Below are positions 58,201 to 64,000 of a stretch of DNA of 64,000 bases, piece by piece. The translations under genes were made by a program, and so were the position numbers. The notes under the pieces are model-generated. The model was not told where the DNA came from, did no database searches, and saw only the letters and a program-made list of their open reading frames with translations. This DNA comes from Polytrichum commune (Eukaryota > Streptophyta > Polytrichopsida > Polytrichales > Polytrichaceae), in the NCBI GenBank assembly GCA_950295325.1, contig OX485809.1:29340144-29404143 (forward strand), written 5' to 3'. Within the stretch, counting starts at the first letter, position 1. Every line of letters starts with the position of its first letter.

Positions 58201-60807
58201 CACTTTTCCTTATGCACAGATCATTGGAAGTCTCCAATTCGCGGCACTCACAACTCGACCTGATATTGCCTACGCAGTCAATTATGCGGCACAATTCAAA
58301 AACCATCCGACTACTGCCAACTGCAATGCCGTGCGCCAAATTCTGAAGTATCTTCGAGGGACTTCCAACTTCCGAATTCCTTTAGGTGGACATCATTCTT
58401 CATACATCCTCACAGCCTACGCAGATGCAGATTATGCAGCTGCTATTGAAGACAGAAAGTCTCGTTCAGGATACGTAATATTTTTCGATGGCAGTCCTGT
58501 CTCTTGGGCTTCGAAGAAGCAACCCTGTGTTGCTACAAGCACTACTCATAGTGAGTATATCGCTTGTTATGCTGCAGCCACAGAAGTCATTTGGCTTCGT
58601 CGACTTCTGGCTAGCATTGGTATTTCACAAAATACTCCCACTACTATATTTACAGATAGTCAAAGCGCAATGAGACTCGCTGTAAATCCGGAGTTCCACT
58701 CTCGAACTAAGCACGTAGATGTAAAATTCCATTTTCTTCGAGAACAGGTGGTTCTTCGATCTATAGACATCCAGTACCTTCCCACTCAGCAACAGATAGC
58801 TGATATCATGACTAAGGCATTACCTCCAGATCAATTTAGACGCCTTAGAGATCTACTGACACTCACTACAATGCATTGAAGTGGGAGATATAGTCTATCA
58901 ATACATTGTTAGTGACCTGTCAATGAGTGGGAGTTTTGGATTAGTTAGTTTCAGAACAGGTTTAGTTTAGGATTAGTATTAGCACAGAATTAGTCTACAC
59001 AGGTTAGTTCATTGACAGTCACTAAGTAGAGTATTGTAGACTATATATTGCTGCCCTGTTGCAGTTGTTAATCATCTTTTGTGTAATACATTCCATCTTT
59101 GTATAAGTGTTGTGTCTGTGCATAATCTGTAGATTACAGTAGAATTGCTTAGATCCAAAACTTACCTCGTAATAAGACGCCCTTGATGTATCTCAACTCC
59201 ATGCAGATTTTCGAGAAGTCAGGGCGTCGGTAAGCGTTGCCATCCCAGCAACGTCGTATGAGAACAGCCAGCCTCGTAGGGACATCCTTTGGAAGTGTCG
59301 GTCGCTCACCTCCCTTCACACGTGGCCTTATCTTCGATGGTTGATCATGGTAAGGTTCTTGTCCGGTCAAAAGCTCATAGCATACGATCCCGAAGCTGTA
59401 AACATCCATCCTCCAGGGCTGGCAACGGCTTGGCGGGTCCTCGCCATCGTCGAGTGAGAAGACCTCCGGAGCCATCCATTTGCTGGTCCCTGTGTTAAGT
59501 GTCTGATGGGAGTGACGAGTACTCAGATTCTTCCATTTTGTGAGGCCGAAATCAGCAATTTTAGCGATGAGGGGAGCATCATCTGTACCAGCTGGCGTTA
59601 TTGGTGTGGTGGTTGTTGTAGCAATCTGAGCTGGATATGCGAACTGCACCAATATGTTAAGCGACTTCAAGTCTCGGTGCACTAAGCCCTGCTTGTGGAT
59701 GTACCTGACCCCCTCCGCAATTTGGAGCATAAGATCCACAGCTTGTGTATGTGTGAATGGAGGAGCATCCATGGTTGCATTGGTACAGTTTCTCGATCTG
59801 TATTCCTTAAGCAGATCGAACAAGCTCTTGTGCATAAGTTCCATAATAATCCCCAATTTTTCCCCCGAGCCGTCCCCCCGGCTGCCTTCCGAGCAACATA
59901 TAACGTGCACTACGTGGGGATGGCACAGCCCTGCAAGTGCAGCTAGCTCTTGCTTAAAAGACGATTCATGAGCTTGGGTGAATACCTTATGCGCAAATTT
60001 GTTGCCTAGCCATGTGGTTTCCCTTACTTTTGCGAAGGTGCCGATTCCAAGCTGTTTACCTTTCTGAAGCTCATGTGGATTGACCCACAGGAAGTGAGGT
60101 GATGTGGAAATCAAGTTCTTCCGACCGATTCCTTCCAGCTGGTCCTTTGCAGTCATCTTCTCAAGCAGTTTGGCTGCTAAACATTGCTCACCACCCAGAT
60201 TTTTCTTACATTCAGACTCACAATGCTCATCATTGCCTGCACAATCGTGGTCTCCCTTCAAGTCCTTAAGCAGGCCCTCAAGTTCCTGTCGATCCTGCTT
60301 CGCTGCTATCAACAATGTGAAATGAACAGTCATGTCTAAATTTCCTTCACATGCTGTAGGCTCAAAATCTTTGCTGGCAGTAATGAGAGTGCTACACAAC
60401 AATGACACGTGCCACTGAATGTCGTATAAGATCTTGGCAAAAGTTTCCTTCATATCGCCTTGCTGGATTGCCACCTGGAGCCATCGACCGCCATTGCCGC
60501 AGCAGCAGGCCTTGATAAGAGCTTCACCGCCTTTCAAAACCCGAAGGAATTCTTGTGCTACTGGAATCCAATTCGGAATGTCATCGTCGGAAACATGATG
60601 ACCATCCTTGATCTTAGATTGCAACTCTCGGTCACATAGTACTTTCAGAAACTTGTCAAGCACTTTGGAAGTTTCAGAGGCATTCCTTGCAAGAAGTTTG
60701 CATTGATGAACGTTGATTTGCAGAGGAGACTGGAGATTTTCATCGGAAGTGAGGTACGTAACGGACTTTATTATTGTGCGCAGATTCGATATTACTTCGT
60801 CCGCCAT
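52292..60807 (-). CDS. Protein kinase with C-terminal jacalin lectin domain (kinase-jacalin fusion)
   Basis: Minus-strand exons: 60807-59166, 53387-53326, 53027-52842, 52546-52292. GT-AG borders and phases agree (1642+62+186+255 nt; 714 aa). Residues 1-230 are helical, with an EALIKACC...WLQVAI segment resembling DUF1221 of plant MLKL-type proteins. Kinase about 251-540: glycine loop GIGTFAKV (254-261), Lys274, HRDLKSLN (377-384), DFG (419-421), APEVF (446-450), so all catalytic residues are present. Exon 2 is a 20-aa linker. Exons 3-4 encode a jacalin-type mannose-binding fold: GPWGGRGGVQFFDG, EYEINGVPFTAGHGD, GEYLAQIKGTYG, GRIVGFHGRSGTMLDQIG. Likely role: cytosolic carbohydrate or immune signalling (inference). 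Intron 1 contains a 5.2-kb copia element placed right behind the splice donor. Exon 2 is supported only by splice sites and phase, so the link between kinase and lectin needs transcript proof. Confidence 0.78.
53972..53976. repeat. Target-site duplication, left (CTTAC)
   Basis: CTTAC directly precedes the left LTR. On the minus strand it reads GTAAG, the original splice donor sequence of the kinase-jacalin gene. Confidence 0.9.
53977..54143 (+). mobile_element. Left (5') LTR with internal deletion
   Basis: 167 bp, from TTTTGGATTAG to CTTAGATCCAAAA. Relative to the right LTR it lacks 60 bp after GGATTAGT, including the ACTATATATT segment that is the best TATA candidate. The rest is almost identical (one C/G difference in GTTGTSTCTGTG). 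Loss of the TATA region may silence the element. Confidence 0.92.
54144..54154 (+). other. Primer-binding site for initiator tRNA-Met (anticodon arm)
   Basis: GGTTATGGGCC directly follows the left LTR. It is complementary to the GGCCCAUAACC anticodon-loop region of initiator tRNA-Met rather than to the tRNA 3' end. This half-tRNA priming is established for Drosophila copia and a few other copia lineages. Confidence 0.85.
54467..58879 (+). CDS. Copia Gag-Pol polyprotein
   Basis: 1470 codons without interruption. Gag: residues 1-285, UBN2-like in pattern (LLCNSVERRVLTPL...IWTTLLSIYEHKS), then a CX2CX4HX4C knuckle at residues 286-299. Protease: WIVDSGANKHMS, with the catalytic Asp near residue 383. 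Integrase: HHRLGHLN...CSACQFGK zinc site near 530-570, then Asp in HGDICGP (about 594), Asp in LRTDRGGEF (about 659) and Glu in AVAERSNRTIMEG (about 695). Reverse transcriptase: KARLVAKGCSQ, TTAFLNALL and FVDDGLM near 1150. RNase H: ADADYAA near 1320, ATSTTHSEYIA, FTDSQSAM, HVDVKFHFLRE and ADIMTKALP at the end. Domain order PR-IN-RT-RH is diagnostic of copia. All key residues are present, so the proteins could be functional if expressed. The start is the first ATG (ACACAATGTC). Confidence 0.96.
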   Translation: MSLDKELSGIARFNGDEFHIWKWQMKSLLQYKKIHTIVNGEETLEDAEDKEEWQAREYSAFTLLCNSVERRVLTPLLKCTTSHEIWTTLLSIYEHKSSADIHELQRRFFIAKIKPEQSLADYIGDLQLILSELADIGDDTFTEDSLISKLTSTLPEGYDSFLTAWDSTPADERTFSNLQVRLYKEEARLKRRVTSATTSDTTAYYSQKSFSHTNLPHTRHTSSGSSNQHGHSRNTGRYQPTGSQYNSRFSNTVPRTSYGDRQSPYNSTVNSHRAMELQALKARTRCNCCGRLGHWWQECPDREHRPFRASLAEALSSYSSDEITSHMSTLEVADDTLDQNFFNSQLSVDNPFSTESLPDTVTKSYMATDSFSSLDIENSWIVDSGANKHMSHNFQWFTSYQPLPSTTSWPITAIAGHQCYVAGTGTIKVLVQLPHKVEIVLLQNVLYVPGLQCNLFSTTLMATKHSIDFIGTQTHCHFVKNNELLFTGHLLQDMYILDFTVLLPPIHGFYTAAYGNIPQKEEYQPLQIWHHRLGHLNFDMIKKMASNGAVTGLHLTTQTPTALCSACQFGKMKRQSFPENHFRTYAMSPGDLLHGDICGPMSQPSKGGSIYFVLYQDDSTGYRFVFCVNRKSEALTCFQQVFKAILRDTGRTISTLRTDRGGEFSNTAFLKYLSENNIRRELTTSYTPEQNAVAERSNRTIMEGVRSSLYHSQLPMSFWAEAVMYIVYTLNRTCSRVHGDKTPFELYTGIKPSLSHMRPFGCPVFVYIPAQLRKKLDAKSRRGIFLGYSEESKAYRIWDSDKKQVVTTRDLIFDETAFLQIPKSTEVSSITSPSPSQVLIPDIPLPSQPADPPTPTPSASVSSNSPREIDRELIVDIPVHPLPKPIVDSPPNQSLSDPLIPLADLSQSPDTIESEDSTSQSASLGNRPINPPTRYGDWYYSFTAMAGTLPPVPKSYEEALKSPNAKEWKEAMDAEFQALIANDTWELRPLPPGRQPIQCKWVYAYKTKPDGSLDRFKARLVAKGCSQTPGTNFHETFSPTVKYESIRLALAVAATTNMELRQFDITTAFLNALLQSEIYMHQVPGYIDLLQKHLVCYLKKALYGLRQASREWNQRIDAFLKAFKLTQSSADNCVYFSDQDGCRLLIMLFVDDGLMISNSSAKMDSVLNFMKDVFITKVTMNPELYVGIHLKRDRQHRLIYIDQELYISSMLQQYNFQDSHAVSTPAELGAHLRTINTDTDETLESTFPYAQIIGSLQFAALTTRPDIAYAVNYAAQFKNHPTTANCNAVRQILKYLRGTSNFRIPLGGHHSSYILTAYADADYAAAIEDRKSRSGYVIFFDGSPVSWASKKQPCVATSTTHSEYIACYAAATEVIWLRRLLASIGISQNTPTTIFTDSQSAMRLAVNPEFHSRTKHVDVKFHFLREQVVLRSIDIQYLPTQQQIADIMTKALPPDQFRRLRDLLTLTTMH
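58920..58933 (+). other. Polypurine tract
   Basis: AATGAGTGGGAG lies directly before the right LTR and is the expected primer for plus-strand DNA synthesis. A related string (GAAGTGGGAGATA) occurs right after the stop codon. Confidence 0.75.
58934..59160 (+). mobile_element. Right (3') LTR, full length
   Basis: 227 bp, TTTTGGATTAG to GATCCAAAA, with inverted termini TTTTGGAT/ATCCAAAA. Contains CTATATATTG at about 59041 (TATA candidate) and TAATACATTCC downstream. Followed by the CTTAC duplication. Confidence 0.93.
59161..59165. repeat. Target-site duplication, right (CTTAC), active splice donor
   Basis: On the minus strand this is the GTAAG of the exon 1 donor (CGAG|GTAAG). With the first LTR base it now reads GTAAGT, an improved donor consensus. 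Confidence 0.9.
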
Positions 60808-61546
60808 CGATCAGTACTTTCTTTGGAATCAATTCGAATTGCTAATTCTAGAGAAAAAAAATCAGTGCCGGTAACTAACCCAATATATTTGTGTCAGCAC
60901 ATTGTCCAAATTGAAAGGAAATGTAGCCTCCTAACATGCCTATGCAGAAATTACAGGTGCTGCAGATTGTGTAGAGGCAAGTATTGAAATTCAAGATTAT
61001 CACATTCTCCAAGTAGGATATCTTCTCCACCAAGTGCGTGATACACTGGCTGTCCCAGATCAGCTCCCTATTAATTAATGTCCCTGGTTTAGAAAGGCCT
61101 CGATAATTCAATCCTCCGATATAGAGACCACGCCATATATTGTAGGATTTGACATCCCAGAGGCATCCCATCAGACCTACGGACATGTTAGATTCCTTTG
61201 TAATAAGGAGAGAAAGACAAACAGTCTGCGATGTGATAAAGAGTCAAGTGTTCACGACACGGTTCACGACGCTATGAAGATCGACTTCCATATTTTAAGA
61301 GCTCCAGTTCAATGCTATATCATTGTCTAAAGGATTTGTTCATGTGGATGTGTGTTGCATTCACAATTCTAATGATTTTAATCATGGATTATAGGTCTGC
61401 GTTGCATTCATCATTCTAATAATCTGAAAGAGAATCATGGATTATAGATGTAGGCTTCGACTCTGCTATAGTCCAAGATGCATGCAGAATCGTCCGTTTC
61501 AGCAAGTCTATATGAAGAGCACTAATCGAAATACACACAAACTCCT

Positions 61547-61573
61547 CATGCATGCATCATGCATGCATCATGG
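61547..61573. promoter_or_regulatory. CATGCATG (RY-motif) cluster
   Basis: CATGCATGCATC occurs twice in immediate succession. CATGCA is the RY element bound by B3-domain factors in plants. It lies about 740 bp upstream of the kinase-jacalin start. Could equally be a simple repeat. Confidence 0.35.
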
Positions 61574-62340
61574 AACGCATTACAACAGATTGATTGGAGA
61601 AATTCATTCTAAAAGTACACTACCTCCATATGTCCAGAAGTCGGCTCATGTGACGTTAATCTTGTAAATTTATCAAAAGTCCAGAATGGGCATACTTTGC
61701 TGCTGAACCTGTGACATCAAACCCTATTCAACGTGTGCCTTTTTCACGGAAACATTTGCAACAAATGATAGACTGATCTACACTATATAATCTGATATCA
61801 GACAGCCATACTTACACTCCAAGTAGACTTGCAATCTGCAACAGTTCGTGCGAGATCACCAGACTTCCCAGAAAATTACCAGTTCAAACCAAGTGGCCAC
61901 TCTCCACTCTAACTACCAAACACAGCTTGCCACCTATCCACTGGTAAGCAATTCACTTTCTCTCACACCGACTTGGCTGCACAGATCAGGTGAATCATGA
62001 TACATGGACATACCTGATCAAGAACGCCAGACTTGGCTGTGCAACTCCTTGCAAGTTCCGAATGCAGCGCCTGCAAAAAGTGTCATCAAATCCAAGCTGC
62101 TTACTGTGGTTACATATGCGTCTTCCTTAAAATTTCAAATTACTTATTTATATTACTACGTCTTACAAGAGTCATACGGTTTACTGCAAACAAATTAGAT
62201 CAGATATGGTCTGCGCTCAACAGCTCTACATATATACAGACATATGCAGACCAACATTCCGACAATCCTCAACCAATAATTCTATGTACAGACACTAATG
62301 TAGTAGCAAAGTGTCTGTCTGTACAAAAAGTTGTCTGATA

Positions 62341-63280
62341 GTGCGCATAATGAATTTAAACGTAAGCTTTGACCAGTCTGTATGCAAATAGTTAGTGACA
62401 CTAAGTTAAAAACCATAAACAGTGTAGTGTTTCCACAAGTGAGAGAGCAGTGTGCAGACCAGAGTTCGGGAAGTTTTTGAAGCCTTAGTGGCTAATTGCC
62501 GGTAGTTGCTACGAAGGGTCGGATTTTTTCCAATTTACATCGGCAAGAGCCGGTCTTTTGTAAAATCAGTCGGCCAATTGCCTATATTTTCATATTTTCA
62601 TTGGCCAATATCCGATTAAATGGAATTCATATCGGCACTAATTGTTTAAAAAATGTATGAAAAGTTATTAGAAATAATTTCTTAGTACAAAATCTTGAAT
62701 AAGTGAAAAGAAAGGCATGTTCAAAACTTTAAATTTGAAGAGTTAATATCCTTGGTAGGAATTGAACCTAGCAATGCCTTCACCGCTTGAAGGTCAAGGG
62801 TCCCCCAATTCTTCATAGAAGCAATTGGATTTGGTCATGGAAAGGTTGCATAATTCAAAAAGTTTAAGGTTTAGGGTACTTCCTCAAGTGCATCATCAGA
62901 TGCCCCAGACAAATAGCGCTTTGGATGCTTCCGGCTGAAATCCAGTAACTCACAAGAAGAATCGGCTACATTTCCGGGACATTTTCTGGTCCATCGGCTA
63001 ATTGCCGGAGGATTGAAATTACAGTCGGATTGCCATCCGATGGTTGGAAATTTGGACCGGCCATGAGGGGAAATCCATCGGCTGATAATGAACTAGCCGT
63101 CGGTTTTCCCCAACCATTGGTGCAGACATATAGATGATAATCAATGTGCAGACTTTCCTCCAAAGTTCATTCCAGAATTTTTGGGGCACAATGAATACCC
63201 AAGTGCGGGTATATAGAGTCACAGCTAGCTTGCGTGCGCATAATGACTTCAAACGTACGCTTTGATCAGTCTGTAGGCAA
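62341..63280. repeat. Direct repeat pair, about 0.89 kb apart
   Basis: GTGCGCATAATGAATTTAAA... at 62341-62386 recurs with a few substitutions at 63234-63280 (AAACGTA, GCTTTGA, CAGTCTGTA, GCAA shared). Both are followed by CAGTG and AGTGTTTCC-type sequence. Between them the near-palindrome CGGCTAATTGCCGG and related CGGCCAATTGCC recur (62488, 62568, 62995). May be a duplicated block or the ends of an old element. Confidence 0.6.
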
Positions 63281-63303
63281 GCAGGGAATCCAGTGACAAA
63301 GTT

Positions 63304-63412
63304 AATCGGTAAAGATCCAGTGGGCAAAATCGGTAAAGATCCTAGTGTTTCCAAGCAGTGTCCGGAAAGACTTTTGGGCATAATCGGTGAAAAATTAATC
63401 CTAGTGTTTCCA
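63304..63412. repeat. Short tandem repeats with AATCGGTAAAGATCC
   Basis: AATCGGTAAAGATCC occurs at 63304 and 63328, a variant AATCGGTGAAAAATTAATCC at 63382, and CCTAGTGTTTCCAAG occurs twice (near 63341 and 63397). Non-coding. Confidence 0.65.
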
Positions 63413-64000
63413 AGATCAAATGATTACATGTGGTGATGTTTCGGTTTTTCTTTATTTAATCGAGGATGTGTGTTACCCCGATAAGTGTTAAAATCCCATG
63501 TGTGTTAAGGAAATTTGCGCTCCTCAAAAGAAATCCAAAATAATTACACTCGTAAGCGTTAAATGTTAGCTATTAAGAGAATTTATGCAAATTATGCTCC
63601 CCTCTTCAATGAATTCACCTCAATAAGTGTTCATTTGGAGGAAAGTGCGGCTATGAATTGTACGACTTGGATGAAATTGATAGAGACCCTAACCTTGAAG
63701 CCTACTACCTCACGGGAATTATTGGCATGGGAATCTGCATAGAGTGAAGTTGGACCTACTATGAATGCACATGAGTTCATCATTTATAAAGTGGAATTTT
63801 ATCTAAACAATCCCTACATACAGGGTTATCTATCCCGACGTCATGACGGTGTCGTGTCGTGACGGACCCCTCTGTCACGACACAATAGGGTCCACGTAGG
63901 GTCAACCTAGGGGGAAGCTAGTAGGGTGGGTAAAATACTTACCTTCTTGCCAAGGTGGCGTCCTATGTGGCAGAAAAGGCCGACGTGGACGTGGATATGC

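Larger units (their letters stand above)
53977..59160 (+). mobile_element. Ty1/copia LTR retrotransposon, nearly intact
   Basis: 5184 bp with LTRs at both ends, tRNA primer site, one complete Gag-Pol ORF, polypurine tract and perfect CTTAC target duplication. Apart from a 60-bp deletion in the left LTR, the LTRs appear to differ at only one position or so, which implies a young insertion. It lies antisense within intron 1 of the kinase-jacalin gene. The primer type (anticodon arm of initiator tRNA-Met) points to a lineage related to classical copia/GalEa/Osser-like elements rather than the usual plant lineages. Confidence 0.95.
60808..64000. other. 5' flank of the kinase gene and unassigned DNA
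   Basis: No gene recognised. Open frames at 60875-61186 (-) and 63019-63381 (-) lack known motifs. Contains a CATGCATG cluster, a direct repeat 0.89 kb apart and short tandem AATCGG repeats. The last 170 bases, GTGTCGTGTCGTGACGG...CTGTCACGACAC, are GC-rich with a hairpin and may be the edge of another repeat cut by the window end. Confidence 0.4.

Noticed and set aside
54467..58879. Copia ORF as a domesticated host gene
   Set aside because: LTRs, primer site, polypurine tract and target duplication are all present, so it is an ordinary, young retrotransposon.
53979..59157. Canonical TG...CA ends for the copia element
   Set aside because: These ends leave no matching flanking duplication and do not abut the polypurine tract. 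TTTTGGAT...ATCCAAAA gives a perfect CTTAC duplication.

Overview
This is nuclear DNA of a land plant. The genes have many short GT-AG introns, a ribosomal-protein gene carries a telo-box, one protein looks plastid-targeted, and the mobile elements are Stowaway, PIF/Harbinger and hAT MITEs, a Ty1/copia element, solo LTRs and a LINE. The mix hints at a seed-free plant (moss, lycophyte or fern): a LINE of a dual-endonuclease type known from green algae, a copia element primed by the anticodon arm of initiator tRNA-Met, and a kinase-jacalin fusion. That placement is inference.

Layout. 0.4-0.7 kb: last two exons of an exosome RRP41-like gene (+). 3.6-6.3 kb: complete seven-exon gene for 60S ribosomal protein L7a/eL8 (+). 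7.64-7.86 kb: Stowaway MITE. 8.2-13.2 kb: twelve-exon base-exchange phosphatidylserine synthase (+). 16.3-18.5 kb: Mediator subunit MED9 (-, last exon not found), with a 344-bp tandem duplication in intron 1 and a 406-bp duplication upstream. 20.0-23.6 kb: an intact Harbinger MITE, then a decayed Harbinger element with transposase remains that is itself split by a hAT MITE.

23.6-42 kb: a very long decayed non-LTR retrotransposon. Its ORF2 carries a 2A ribosome-skipping motif, an APE-type endonuclease, reverse transcriptase, RNase H, a CCHC knuckle and a C-terminal restriction-like endonuclease (RLE) pattern. It is interrupted by two solo LTRs with perfect 5-bp target duplications. The strand is strongly G-poor from about 27.2 to 41.9 kb except inside the two LTRs. 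The RNA-binding-like ORF1 at 25.4-27.2 kb has normal composition, so its membership in the same element is likely but not proven.

46.0-47.0 kb: plastid-lipid-associated protein (PAP/fibrillin), followed by decaying tandem copies of its own 3' end. 52.3-60.8 kb (-): a four-exon gene for an N-terminal helical (MLKL/DUF1221-like) domain, a protein kinase and a jacalin lectin. A nearly intact 5.2-kb copia element (one 1470-aa Gag-Pol ORF) sits in its first intron, inserted exactly at the splice donor, so the 5-bp target duplication copies the donor GTAAG. 60.8-64 kb holds no recognised gene.

The housekeeping genes look independent of each other. The main biology is the nested transposon block and the recent hit on the kinase-lectin gene. 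No database searches were possible: family assignments rest on motif recognition, and exon borders on GT-AG sites plus reading-phase agreement.
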